The translations under genes and the position numbers were made by a program. Below are positions 48,401 through 55,685 of a stretch of DNA of 64,000 nt, piece by piece. This stretch comes from Pseudomonadota bacterium. Its GTDB lineage: Bacteria; Pseudomonadota; Gammaproteobacteria; Steroidobacterales; Steroidobacteraceae. Position 1 is the stretch's first letter. The number at the start of each line of letters is the position of its first letter. Below the pieces are notes generated by a model. The model saw nothing but the letters and a program-made list of their open reading frames with translations. It was not told where the DNA came from and searched no databases. The stretch spans positions 248,001-312,000 of the forward strand of contig JBBCGI010000001.1 of the NCBI GenBank assembly GCA_037200975.1. The letters run 5' to 3'.

Positions 48401-49356
48401 GTCTGGATGTCCACGCTCGAGATCGCGGCCACGTTGCCGCCCGTGCCTGCACCGCCGCCGTCGGCCGCCGGCAAGGCGCCCCACGCATCGCCGCCGGAAC
48501 CGCCGTTGCCACCCTGGCTCGAGACGGCGACGCCGGACGCGCCGGCCTGTTTGGTGCGGATGACGGGGAACCACGTCGTGCTGTCGACGACGTCGGTGAA
48601 GGTTTCCCCGTTCCCGCCCCCCTGCCCGTTCTGCGCGGATTCACCGATCGTCCAGCAGCCGAAGAAACAGATTTCGATGCCCCAGCCGTCGCGGCCGTTG
48701 TCGCCCCAGCGGCCGATACGTTCATCTTTGTATTGATGCTGCTCGCCGGCCACCGGCGTGGGCAGCGGCAGGCTCTCCGGATCCTTGCCACTCGATCCTG
48801 CAAAGCCCGGCGGAAAAGCATCGCCGGGCGGCGTGACCTCGAGATCGACGTCGGCGAGCGTCTCGGGCTTGCCGACTTCCTGCAGCTTCACCTGGACAGG
48901 CGGCTGCGGTGGCGGCGGCGGATCGTCATCGTCGTCCGACGGATCGGTGTCGGGCGCGCGCACGATGCCCATGATGACCATGGTGCGGGCGGGAATCGCG
49001 TCGACGGCGAGTTGCTCGGGACGCGCCGGCCGCGGCGGGGTCACGGTGTTGTCCGCGGGGATGGCGTCGAGATGGGGCACCGCCGGCACGGCGGGGATCG
49101 TGAAGGTATAGCCGGTAGTTAGCGGACCGGCCCAGATGTAATGTCCCACGTCCGTCAGCACCGAACCGTACGGGTTGAAGACCAGCGAGACGACCTTTTC
49201 CATCACCCCCGTCGTCGGGTTGCGGATCATGTCGTCCTTCTTGATGCACAGGTCCGTGGGCGATGCGCAGAAGAGCTTGGCGGGGTCGGCCTGCCCGAGA
49301 GCCAGGGGAGCCGTGCCGATGGCCAGCAAGACGAACGCAAGGCGGACTGCTTTCAC
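36454..49356 (-). CDS. Giant glycine-repeat autotransporter adhesin (4,300 residues)
   Basis: A type V-secreted surface protein in one uninterrupted 12.9-kb frame. The start is a GTG at 49356 with GGAG 7 bases upstream. A signal peptide (1-22, ending LALGQA) is followed by a Pro/Asp-rich head (~23-220), then about fifty repeats (~300-3,710) of roughly 60-75 residues. Each centres on QS(I/V/L)GGGGGNGG and is followed by a short beta strand, a second glycine run and a (T/S)xGxxSxGxxAQ strand, fitting a long parallel beta-solenoid. A non-repeat linker (~3,730-4,000) and a 12-strand autotransporter barrel (~4,020-4,300; from GCVWARYDD to FRFVLPLQ) end the protein. The last residue is Gln rather than aromatic. 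It probably mediates adhesion or biofilm formation. No partner gene is adjacent. Confidence 0.9.
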   Translation of the reverse strand: MKAVRLAFVLLAIGTAPLALGQADPAKLFCASPTDLCIKKDDMIRNPTTGVMEKVVSLVFNPYGSVLTDVGHYIWAGPLTTGYTFTIPAVPAVPHLDAIPADNTVTPPRPARPEQLAVDAIPARTMVIMGIVRAPDTDPSDDDDDPPPPPQPPVQVKLQEVGKPETLADVDLEVTPPGDAFPPGFAGSSGKDPESLPLPTPVAGEQHQYKDERIGRWGDNGRDGWGIEICFFGCWTIGESAQNGQGGGNGETFTDVVDSTTWFPVIRTKQAGASGVAVSSQGGNGGSGGDAWGALPAADGGGAGTGGNVAAISSVDIQTEGAEAHGIYVQSRAGFGGDGGNGYIFAGAGRGGPAALAGNAEATNTVTGRVVTTGDSAIGVFAQSIGGGGGNGGDSYGIVGDAGSASFGGNGGNATATNNGYVSTGTSVNGVSTGGKAAHGVMAQSVGGTGGSGGNASGLTALGGGASGGGDGGTATANNGATGVIITQGSSAIGLYAQSVGGGGGDGGSASGISAVGGSGGAGGDGRIATANNLAGGTILTIGDASYGILAQSIGGGGGNGGDSGGVVAIGGAGNSGGNGGHATANNRGQVDTFGTLAYGVLVQSIGGGGGSGGAATGLVAIGGSSTASTDPNQPLFINKGGEVDVLNDTDGLIRTRGQGANGVLAQSIGGGGGAGGSATGGVSLGGSGGIGGSGDAVDVINKGTIETLGVDAKGIVAQSIGGGGGSAAYSAGAVALGGSGATGGSGGAVHVDNQAGGEILTHARGADGIVAQSIGGGGGNGASTAGIGALGGTGAGGGNGFTVDVTNNGTIRTGLDVQIPGGNLPTGAFARGILAQSIGGGGGNGGDGGGLIAIGGNATGSSLASQVTVTNNGIISTRGNMSSAIEAQSIGGGGGNGGSSGGAFLTVGGSGSGGGDGGKVVINNNRDLTTLGNDSHGIFAQSIGGGGGNGGSSTALGIFTGTAIGGAGAAGGKADTVTINANPTAGVTPTIHTLGDRAKGILAQSVGGGGGNGGFAATASIGYTAASSLSVGGKGGAGGNASTVTLNGNTSIVTEGTDADGVVAQSVGGSGGNGGFAISFAGAGGDAAGVALAAGIGGRGGDGGEGGNVTLRSGGSILTTGGQSDGIVAQSVGGGGGTGGFAITLTAAGAGGTAGAASVSIGGDGGKGGKAGIVDAQYTGDIRTEGDDSFGAVLQGIGGGGGTGGFTVAGAVTGAGGASAAASVGVGGAGGDGGVGGKVIAHLTGDLTTLGDRSTGLVAQSVGGRGGNGGFNISGSINGAGGGSGAAAIGVGGAGGKGGHAETVNVTVDGDALTQGMDADAIVVQSIGGGGGNGGMNVSGTVTGSGGGSGGVSVGVGGDAGTASNGNLATAVVNGNIDTTGQGSNAFIVQSIGGAGGNGGMNVTGTLTGAGGGAAGVSVGIGGGGGMGGNGSIVNATLNGSAVTRGTNATAIIAQSLGGSGGNGGMNVTGTVTASGNGAGSIALGVGGSGAGAGNAALTTLHVTGNVDTVGTNSGGILAQALGGGGGNGGMNISGAVSASGGTAGSVAIGVGGAAGGGGNGGAVDATVTGLVHTRGDNSAGITAQSLGGGGGNGGMNVTGTLSGSGSTAGAVSVGVGGSGGGAGNGLGVIAHVTGGVVTEGDNSHGFFAQSLGGGGGNGGMNVVGAVSGSGGSGGAVAVGVGGSGGGGGNASTVVATLTGNATTTGNNSIGVVAQSLGGGGGNGALNVTGAVAAGGDQTGAVAVGVGAAGGGAGTADLATLILDGDVSTAGENSGGVLVQSVGGGGGNGGLNATEGLSASGSTGGAVSVGVGGAGGGGGNGGGANATIDSNVHTRGAQSTGVTVQSLGGGGGNSSINVTGAVALSGSSGGAVAIGVGAAGGGAGDGGTIGASITSGTIVTEGDQSHGVLYQSVGGGGGNGSINVVGTLAGAASNAGSLSVGIGGKGGAGGNGGQVTGGISADVATLGDDSFGVLMQSVGGGGGNGAMNVSGAVSLGKNGAGALSVGLGGSGGTPGNGFKVAGDVTGAVQTLGARSTGVLAQSVGGGGGNGGMNFSESVALTKEAGGAVSVGVGGFGGGGGSAETVALTRTGLTTTSGAGSDGVVAQSIGGGGGNGGMNVSGALSASSSGNAIAATLGIGGFGGGGGAANTVTANVTGDVLATGFGALNYALVEDTLQRTISDGSNGVLAQSIGGAGGNGGINISAGIAFDNSNNGQSHTLNLGLGGFGGSGGDAGAVNLTVNAARVQSVGDHRFGVGAQSVGGGGGNGGMNVSGGIAMDGVITAGVGGFGGDGGVARAVTATANTDISAVGAGAIGFFAQSIGGGGGNGGINISGGIQGGSQTSTPSLVLGLGGFGGAGNVSDIVVATQRGNVTVQGNDSIGVLAQSVAGGGGTGGMNVSGNIARGTGYAGSIGVGGSGGTGANAQRVTLVSDGHVSVDGRDANAAFDLNDAQFEATANRERASGVLVQSIGGGGGNGGMNITGVIAPMGSTLLAGVGGSGSGGGDGGEVFVRRGQLAESLIDTYGNNASGLTAQSIGGGGGNAGMNFMLSASGQNNRAVNIGVGGSGASPGDGKQVDVINVGDIVTRGDHSTGMLAQSVGGGGGSATYNIGYGRNPDATAVNIAIGGEAGPGGDGGLVHVDHTGDITTLGTKSIALFAQSVGGGGGDTGMDLVTSPDANKGLDIALGRKGGTGGTGGDVWVSSDGRLATAGEGSTGLLAQSVGKGGGESSSSSIELASDGGGGKGQDRAVSLEVGIEGGSGGVAGDVEVHAAGSIVTQGTNAEAIRAQSVGGGGGNGGAIERQPAVAASNQIQIGVGGSGGLGGTAGAVLVDNAATLETSGDQAHGIFAQSIGGGGGMGGYAASVDLESGGGTGGNSFSLTMGGDGGEGSTASTVDVLNTGNILTTGRHAFGIYAQSTGGGGGVGGAIMKFGQSSGETTRALSLNVGGTGGIGGTSDAVTVTNEGVIETHGEESDGIRATSIGGKGGDAGLILDLGVQDIGSNQSSTRLNMTLGGDGGEGGTGGDVTVTNRAQAGVENSGVIVTQGRAARGIFAQSVGGGGGNGSSILNANAGASNRGNVTLVDLLVGGDGGVGAAAGNVHVTNDSVIDTSGDDAHGIFAQSIGGGGGNGGLVLAANAVLAAGDVANEALLVLGGAGGDGDDAGDVTVDNTGRIVTRGAHAHGIFAQSIGGGGGNAGIGFGASTNPATSVIAGTMSALFGGRGGVGGLGGHVTVNHSGDITVLGANSQAVVAESINGGGGHLALDFNGVTSLPGVPDEIYEGIPLPSGTTTDTVLVFGGGGDHQQNSDAGRVTLNYTGTFGVAGNNGAANAVQAIGGGGGTFDLTLALNDTAGSADDVAIRGRLGGVSGTNNRGGDIESSHDGNLITEGDNTPGALVQSIGGGGGRANLDLSSEHGSIGATQLTLGGQDGDNEEGGDIEHTQNGSVATQGNAAHGGLFQSIGGGGGSLSLMESGGTAEAGKQRTRGDKLRFADGGSAQPQAQAVAANVPQLSFGSSGGSLLKGGNVGLDLAGNIGTTGDNALGMIFQSVGAGGGVASVLGVDGLAVTLGGSHGASGDGGNLAVINTGDVTTAGTRSHGVFLQSIGGGGSAVFTDADAPGVTLSSDNIGNGGNISFEQNGTIATLGDCTYSLFAQSVGGGGGYVDGAFAASAGGAGTAGAIDLELNGDIAALGDSSTALFAQSAGADGLGGNITAALAAGKQVVGGEDGVAVHFDGGAVNRFTNRGLVRTLSGPQGFAFRGGAGGDFIDNFGAVMGNIDLGGGANGFANNAGAFLYSGDTINLGAPANYLVNNGTIAPGAEQLAVRTYLNGSYRQTSGALADFEMDFTSGIHDAVFASGMADVAGGLRISLLNVHNIRPGLTEMPVFVTAGGVIDRGVILDAQPSIVIKYGLRPLENRILAVTYDVDFNADGLTGNRREVGEYLNRVQGRVERLGPDEGLGQTITAAVLTTDLGVYADMLTQLGTEFYAEQQALGLKGVQRFSRNLQNCGTLSIGETAGDETGCVWARYDDNPSTRDTRAGFPAAKDSGSSISTGVQRPLDGGWTIGVGVDFEDHRGSGYDGLWTAEGNFTQLGGSARRAFGASSVGATLSLGSQTESVSRWLGVTGLREARGERDVYFLSNVLDYTYNIAANGFTLQPSLSIGTSMLRHGSMTERGADVQNAVIDSGSETHLWAEPAIAGRYSATFGSGASLRTFLRVGLMQYLSGTSTKVRASLAGDQGAASPMRIGSDLDRSHFVGEVGLQYETAAGFTMGLSYAREESQIREGDAGSFRFVLPLQ
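38200..48400 (-). repeat. Tandem degenerate repeats encoding glycine-rich solenoid units
   Basis: About fifty degenerate units of roughly 200 bases lie inside the autotransporter gene. On the plus strand they show as recurring GCCGCCGCCGCCGATGCTCT-like blocks. Near 42.5-45.5 kb units are most alike (GGNGGMNV type), suggesting recent duplication there; towards the ends they diverge. Recombination between units could change protein length, and the region is prone to misassembly. Confidence 0.85.
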
Positions 49357-49436
49357 GGCTGAGCTCCAGAAATGGAAAAGCCGCGGGCGTCGGGGACGCG
49401 CGCGGCTGAGGGAAGGAAAGACGAATCAGCAACATA

Positions 49437-49526
<90 letters not shown>

Positions 49527-49702
49527 GGCTGACGCGATTCGCGCGCGCAAGCTACTGCAAACCCCGGGCGGGGTCCAGCCAGAAGGCAAACGGGCAAGTG
49601 CCCATGGTTCAACGAGATGTGGAACGTTCGGACCACGTCCGGCGGTCATCGGCTTCTCCCTCCAGGGGCGCCATTGGAGCTTTCCCTACTCCTTCCAACA
49701 AT

Positions 49703-49736
49703 GGCCCATCGGGCCTAGACCCAGGGCTTAAGCCCT
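49703..49736. promoter_or_regulatory. Palindromes upstream of the response-regulator gene
   Basis: Two symmetric elements lie about 75-105 bases before the start at 49810: a GGCCC-ATC-GGGCC stem (49703-49715) and a perfect 14-base palindrome AGGGCTTAAGCCCT (49723-49736). They could be operators or a terminator for transcription from the left. No clear -10/-35 pair is seen. The whole 283-base gap between the tRNA and the regulator holds no supported gene apart from a 16-codon frame at 49758-49808. Confidence 0.4.
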
Positions 49737-49809
49737 TCGGCGTATGCACTTCGCACTATGCAAAAGGACATGCTGCAGCTATGGCTGGCAAACCGCTGGT
49801 TTCTTTAAT

Positions 49810-50466
49810 ATGACCACCGTGAAACTGCTCATCGTCGACGACCATCCGCTGTTTCGCGACGGGCTCGCGGCGCTGCTGCGCCAGGCATCGGCGGACACGC
49901 AGGTCGTGCAGGCTTCATCCACCGAAGAGGCGTTGCATCTGGTTGACGAACAGATCGTCGATGCGGTGTTCATGGATCTGGTCATGCCCGGCCTGTGCGG
50001 CGAAGCCGCCGTGCGCGAATTCGCGCGCCGCCATCCGGACCTTCCCGTGATCGTCCTGTCGAGTTCGGAGAGCGCCAGCGACGTGCGCCGCGTGCTCAAT
50101 GCCGGGGCCTCCGGCTACATTCCCAAGTCAGCGACCGCGCAGACCGTGGTGTCCGCCCTGCAGCTGGTGTTGTCGGGGAACATCTATGTGCCGCCGCTGC
50201 TGGTCACTGCCGCCGCGCGCGCCGCCGATCACGCCAGCCACGACGGACCGCGCACACTGGCGCAACTGACGGAGCGTCAGGTGGACGTGCTCAAGTATTT
50301 GCGCGACGGTCTTTCCAACAAGGAGATCAGCGCGAATCTCGGCATCGCCGAGAAAACGGTGAAGGTCCACATCGCGGCGATCTTCAAGACGCTGAACGTG
50401 GTCAACCGGACGCAGGCGGCGCGCTTTCTTCACGAAGCGCCGGATGCTGCGCCACGAGATGTGTAA
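49810..50466 (+). CDS. NarL/LuxR family response regulator
   Basis: Encodes 218 residues. Receiver domain: LLIVDDHPLFRDGLAALLRQ, phospho-acceptor Asp54 in FMDLVMPG and Lys in GYIPKSA. The LuxR helix-turn-helix (~150-210) contains LTERQVDVLKYLRDGLSNKEI and KTVKVHIAAIFKTLNV. The ATG at 49810 has no Shine-Dalgarno, and a 16-codon upstream frame (49758-49808) stops one base before it, so coupling is possible; an in-frame ATG at 49744 would add 22 unrelated residues. The 3' end overlaps the convergent hybrid kinase by 65 bases. That kinase is the likely partner. Confidence 0.9.
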   Translation: MTTVKLLIVDDHPLFRDGLAALLRQASADTQVVQASSTEEALHLVDEQIVDAVFMDLVMPGLCGEAAVREFARRHPDLPVIVLSSSESASDVRRVLNAGASGYIPKSATAQTVVSALQLVLSGNIYVPPLLVTAAARAADHASHDGPRTLAQLTERQVDVLKYLRDGLSNKEISANLGIAEKTVKVHIAAIFKTLNVVNRTQAARFLHEAPDAAPRDV

Positions 50467-52192
50467 TGGCCGCACGCAGCCGGCTGTTCGACACCGGCTT
50501 GTGCAGCAGTAACAACCCGCTCTCCTGCGCTTCCCGGAGCCGGTCCGGCGCCGTGTCGCCGGTGATCAACATCCCCGGAATATCGTCGTCGTTGTATTCG
50601 GCGCGCAGCCGCTCGATGACGTGGATTCCATCCTCGTGGGCGCGCAACCGATAGTCGCAGATGATGAGCGCCGGCCGGTCCGGGCAATTCGCGAGCTGCG
50701 CCAGCATCTCGTCGCAGGAACCGGCAACGATCGCCTTGAAGCCCCACCCTTCGAGCAGGCTCTTCATGGCCATCTGGATAGTCGTTTCGTCGTCGACGAC
50801 GAGAATGAGCCCCGTGGCCAAAAGTTCGCCGGCTGCCTCGGCGGCCGGCAGCGTCGCGCTGATCGCCGCGTCAGACTGCGGCAGCTCGAGCGCAAACATG
50901 GAACCGCGATTCGGCACCGACCGGACCCTGAGCGGATGGCCTAACAACGCAGTCAGACGCCTGACGATCGCAAGACCCAGCCCGACACCCTTGCTGCGAT
51001 CCCGCTCGGGATTGGCGACCTGGTAGAACTCCTTGAAGATCTGGCCTTGTTCGCTCCCGGGTATGCCGCGGCCGGTATCCCACACCTCGACGCTGACGGA
51101 CTTGCCGCGCGCGCGACAGGCGACCAGCACGCCGCCCGTATCCGTGTAGGCAATCGCATTCGCGACGATGTTGCGTACCACGCGTTCTATCAACAGCGGG
51201 TCGCTGTACACGACGGCCGCGGTCGGCCGCAGGCGCAGTTCGATCTTCTTTGCGTCGGCCTCGCCGGCATGGTCGCGGCCGATACGCTCGAGCATGGGCT
51301 GCAGCGCAAAGGTCTGCGCGTTCACTTCCACGACGCCGGCGTCGAGACGCGAGATGTCGAGCAGCCCGTTGAACAAACCGCCCATCGCCTGCACCGAACT
51401 GTCGATGTGATCGAGCAGGCGGTTCGCTTCTGAGTCCGTGACACGCGGCCGCAGCGCCGCGACGAACAGGGTGAGCGCGTGCACCGGCTGGCGCAGGTCG
51501 TGGCTCGCGGCAGCGAGGAAGCGCGACTTGGCCGCGCTCGCCTCCTCCGCAATCAGCTTTTCTCCGCGCAGGCGCGCGATCAGGTCTTCGTTCTCGAAGC
51601 GCAACCGCACCGCTTCTTCGAACTGCGCGCTGTAGCGGCGCGCCTGGTCGGCGATCGCCAGCAACCAGCCGGAGATGATGAGTGCCAGGATCCAATGCAC
51701 CCAGTCGCCCTGCGCGACCATCCATGCGATCGGAAACGCCAGCATCGGGAATATCGCGAAGTAGATAGCGGGACGCAACACGCCGAACGCGGTGATCGCG
51801 CCGCTCGCGACGGCGCACAGGTAGAGCATCACCAGCAGCTGCATGTCGAAGCGGCCCGGCGCGAGCAACCACCACGATCCCAGCCCCAGCGTGAAACTCG
51901 CAACCAGCGCGCCGTATGCGAACCGACGCGCCCAGGTGCGCCACTCGTGATCGGGCGGTTTGCGCCGCAGATAGGTTGCGATCAGAAGGATACGCGTGCC
52001 GATCTGGGCGACCATGACGAAGCCGAACACGGTGGCGACCAGCGAGCTCACGGCGCCGGTGCCGGCGAGAATGGCCGCGATCAGCAAGGCGGCGAGCGCG
52101 GTCGCGGTCATGCCCGGCGCGGTGTTGCGGTAGGCAGAGCGCACCTGCTCCGCGCCGATCCGGTTGATCAATTCGATGTTGTTTGTTGCCAC
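50402..52192 (-). CDS. Hybrid sensor histidine kinase with seven-helix-type membrane sensor and receiver
   Basis: Encodes 596 residues from a GTG at 52192, with AAAGGGCGG upstream. About six or seven membrane helices (~28-185) without a large periplasmic loop form the sensor. A coiled linker (~190-215), HisKA (FLAAASHDLRQPVHALTLFVAAL, His ~227), HATPase_c (NAIAYTDTGG, DTGRGIPGSEQGQIFKEFYQ, GVGLGLAIVRRL) and a receiver domain (~470-585; VVDDETTIQ, Asp in IICDYRLRAHEDGIHV) follow. This organisation resembles proteobacterial ATP-binding response regulators paired with a NarL-type regulator. Its 3' end overlaps the convergent regulator by 65 bases. The stimulus is unknown. Confidence 0.88.
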   Translation of the reverse strand: MATNNIELINRIGAEQVRSAYRNTAPGMTATALAALLIAAILAGTGAVSSLVATVFGFVMVAQIGTRILLIATYLRRKPPDHEWRTWARRFAYGALVASFTLGLGSWWLLAPGRFDMQLLVMLYLCAVASGAITAFGVLRPAIYFAIFPMLAFPIAWMVAQGDWVHWILALIISGWLLAIADQARRYSAQFEEAVRLRFENEDLIARLRGEKLIAEEASAAKSRFLAAASHDLRQPVHALTLFVAALRPRVTDSEANRLLDHIDSSVQAMGGLFNGLLDISRLDAGVVEVNAQTFALQPMLERIGRDHAGEADAKKIELRLRPTAAVVYSDPLLIERVVRNIVANAIAYTDTGGVLVACRARGKSVSVEVWDTGRGIPGSEQGQIFKEFYQVANPERDRSKGVGLGLAIVRRLTALLGHPLRVRSVPNRGSMFALELPQSDAAISATLPAAEAAGELLATGLILVVDDETTIQMAMKSLLEGWGFKAIVAGSCDEMLAQLANCPDRPALIICDYRLRAHEDGIHVIERLRAEYNDDDIPGMLITGDTAPDRLREAQESGLLLLHKPVSNSRLRAAITHLVAQHPALREESAPPASG

Positions 52193-52257
52193 GCGCCGCC
52201 CTTTGTGCGACGCAGGCTAGCCAAGTTCGGAGCGGCGCGCCAGCACGCGCGCCCCGC

Positions 52258-53538
<1,281 letters not shown>

Positions 53539-53545
53539 CTACTAA

Positions 53546-53911
53546 CTAGGCGACCAGCAAGGTCCCGATTTTCATTCCGAGCACTGCGGCGACCAGACAG
53601 CCCCCGACCGTGGCGGCCATGTAGACGGCCCCGGTGGCGGAAAAGCCCAGCAACGCGGATTCCAGCGCGAAAGCCGAATACGTGGTGAACCCGCCGAGCA
53701 CACCCGTCATCCAGAAGAGCCGCGCATTGTCCGGGCTGCCGCCGCGGGCCGTAATGTATATATATAAGAGTCCGATGGCGAACGAACCCAGGACGTTCAC
53801 GGTGAGCGTGGCCACCGGCCAGCCCCCGGGCGCCACCGGCCAGAGCCGATAGGCGCCATATCGCGCGATGCTCCCGAGGGCGCCACCCAAACCCACCAGC
53901 AGCCAATTCAC
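53546..53911 (-). CDS. crcB: Fluoride channel CrcB/FluC
   Basis: A 121-residue dimeric fluoride exporter with four helices. Conserved blocks GGALGSIARYGAYRLWP, NVLGSFAIGLLY and GGFTTYSAFALESALL carry the Asn, the Na+-site Gly-Thr-Thr region and the Phe box. The GTG start overlaps the rarA stop (GTGA). No fluoride riboswitch is visible, as expected for a gene inside an operon. Its presence between rarA and serS is known in several gammaproteobacteria. Confidence 0.94.
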   Translation of the reverse strand: MNWLLVGLGGALGSIARYGAYRLWPVAPGGWPVATLTVNVLGSFAIGLLYIYITARGGSPDNARLFWMTGVLGGFTTYSAFALESALLGFSATGAVYMAATVGGCLVAAVLGMKIGTLLVA

Positions 53912-55254
53912 GATTCGTCTCCGCCGCGTTTGTCAGGCGCGGGATCCGGCTCGCCACGCAGCCGCGCCAACGCCTCGCCGATCCGGATCTCGAGCCCGCG
54001 CGCCACCGGGCGGTAGTAGCGCCGGTCCGGCATTTCATCGGGCAGATAACGTTCGCCTTTCACGAATGCGCCCGGAGCATCATGCGCGTAACGATATCCC
54101 TCGCCGAAGCCGAGCCCCTTCATCAGTTTGGTCGGTGCGTTGCGGAAACGCAGCGGCACGTCCAGCGTGCCGAATTGTTCGACGTCGGCTTTCGCCTCGC
54201 CATACGCGACGTACACCGCGTTGCTCTTCGGCGCGACCGCGAGGAACACCAGTGCGTTGGCGATCGCCAGCTCGCCCTCGGGGCTGCCGAGTCTTTCGAA
54301 GATCTCCCACGCATCTAGTGCGATCTGCTGGCCGCGCGGATCGGCGAGGCCAATGTCTTCGATCGCCATGCGCACGATGCGGCGCGCCAGATAGTGAGGA
54401 TCGCAGCCGCCATCGAGCATGCGGGCGTACCAGTACAACGCTGCATCCGGGTCCGTGCCACGCACCGCCTTGTGCAGCGCCGAGATCTGATCGTAGAACT
54501 GCTCGCCACCCTTGTCGAAGCGGCGCCGCCCGCCGGTCGCGACCTCTTTCACCTGCTCGAGGCTGATGGTGGCGTGCCCATCGACATCAACCGCCAGATC
54601 CGCGGCGATTTCCAGCATGCCGAGCGCGCGGCGGCCATCGCCGTCGCCACCATGCGCGAGCGCGATCAGCGCTTCATCGTCGATATGAATGGCACGCGCG
54701 CCGAGGCCGCGCTCCGTGTCTTCCAGCGCCCGGCGCAGTAGTTTGACGATGTCCTGGATGGTGAGCGAGCGCAGCACGTATACACGGGCGCGCGACAGCA
54801 ACGCGCTGATAACCTCGAACGATGGGTTCTCGGTGGTCGCGCCGATGAACGTCAGGGTGCCATCCTCGACGTAGGGCAGGAAGGTGTCCTGCTGCGATTT
54901 GTTGAAGCGATGCACTTCGTCGAGAAACAGCACGCTGCGGCGGCCGCGTTCGGCCCGCACGGTGCGGGCGCGCTCCACGGCTTCGCGGATATCCTTGACG
55001 CCGGCCATCACGGCCGACAATTGCATGAACTCGGCGTCGGCGCGGCGCGCGATGAGCCGCGCCAGCGTGGTCTTTCCCGTGCCCGGCGGGCCCCACAGAA
55101 TCAGCGAATGCAGCTGCCCGCGTTCGAGCGCCTGCCGCAATGGTTTGGCCGGCGCGATCACTTGTTCCTGCCCGACGAATTCGTCGAGATTGCGCGGTCG
55201 CATGCGGTCGGCCAGCGGACGGAGCGCGTCGTTCGGTGCCACGTCGCGCAGCAT
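53908..55254 (-). CDS. rarA: Replication-associated recombination protein A (MgsA/RarA AAA+ ATPase)
   Basis: About 448 residues. It begins LRPLADRMRPRNLDEFVGQEQVI and contains Walker A WGPPGTGKTTLARLIA (~50), Walker B VLFLDEVHRFNKSQQD (~105), sensor 1 GATTENPSF and arginine-finger region LLSRARVYVL. The C-terminal tetramerisation domain has HKAVRGTDPDAALYWYARML and GCDPHYLARR. It acts at stalled replication forks. ATG 55254 is used; a GTG at 55287 overlaps the vanZ stop as GTGA and may be the true, coupled start, adding 11 residues. It overlaps crcB downstream by four bases. Confidence 0.94.
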   Translation of the reverse strand: MLRDVAPNDALRPLADRMRPRNLDEFVGQEQVIAPAKPLRQALERGQLHSLILWGPPGTGKTTLARLIARRADAEFMQLSAVMAGVKDIREAVERARTVRAERGRRSVLFLDEVHRFNKSQQDTFLPYVEDGTLTFIGATTENPSFEVISALLSRARVYVLRSLTIQDIVKLLRRALEDTERGLGARAIHIDDEALIALAHGGDGDGRRALGMLEIAADLAVDVDGHATISLEQVKEVATGGRRRFDKGGEQFYDQISALHKAVRGTDPDAALYWYARMLDGGCDPHYLARRIVRMAIEDIGLADPRGQQIALDAWEIFERLGSPEGELAIANALVFLAVAPKSNAVYVAYGEAKADVEQFGTLDVPLRFRNAPTKLMKGLGFGEGYRYAHDAPGAFVKGERYLPDEMPDRRYYRPVARGLEIRIGEALARLRGEPDPAPDKRGGDES

Positions 55255-55283
55255 GTCGGGCTGTGAACCGCGCGCGCCCGTGC

Positions 55284-55685
55284 TCACGGGACGGCCCGCC
55301 GCTGGCCTAACAACCACGCCATCCACTGTGTCCAGCGGGACAGGCCCAGCCATCCGAGCAGCAGACCGAGCAGCGCGCCGCAGGAATTCGCGATCACATC
55401 GGTCGGATCGCCGTGGCGGCCGGCGTGCATGAAATACTGCGCGATTTCGATCGCGATGCCGAGGGCGAGAAGGCCCAGCAGGATCTTCCACCACGAACGG
55501 CGCGCGACGAGCCCGGTGAAATACGCCGCCAGAGCGCCATGACCGGCCAGGTGGCTCAACTTGTCGTTGAAGTTGAACGCCATTGGCAGTTCTTCTCCGG
55601 GAAGCAGACAGACATAAACCGCGAGGCCCACGAACATGAACCCCAGGCCCCACCACAGGCGCGTGAGGATGAGCGGCGGAATCAT
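55284..55685 (-). CDS. VanZ-like family membrane protein
   Basis: A 133-residue protein with four helices. LVYVCLLPGEELP-like sequence after helix 1, FNFNDKLSHLAGHGALAAYFTGL and IEIAQYFMHAGRHGDPTDVIANSCGALLGLLLG match the VanZ-like family, whose conserved Asp-Lys-xx-His and Gln-R-x-xD-x-xD-xxAN motifs are present in modified form. It overlaps lolA (ATGA) and probably rarA. VanZ in enterococci raises teicoplanin resistance; the role in Gram-negatives is unknown, and resistance should not be assumed. Confidence 0.88.
   Translation of the reverse strand: MIPPLILTRLWWGLGFMFVGLAVYVCLLPGEELPMAFNFNDKLSHLAGHGALAAYFTGLVARRSWWKILLGLLALGIAIEIAQYFMHAGRHGDPTDVIANSCGALLGLLLGWLGLSRWTQWMAWLLGQRRAVP

Noticed and set aside
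55284-55685. Glycopeptide-resistance gene vanZ
   Set aside because: Only the membrane-fold similarity is present; no van cluster accompanies it, and VanZ-like proteins are common in susceptible Gram-negative bacteria.
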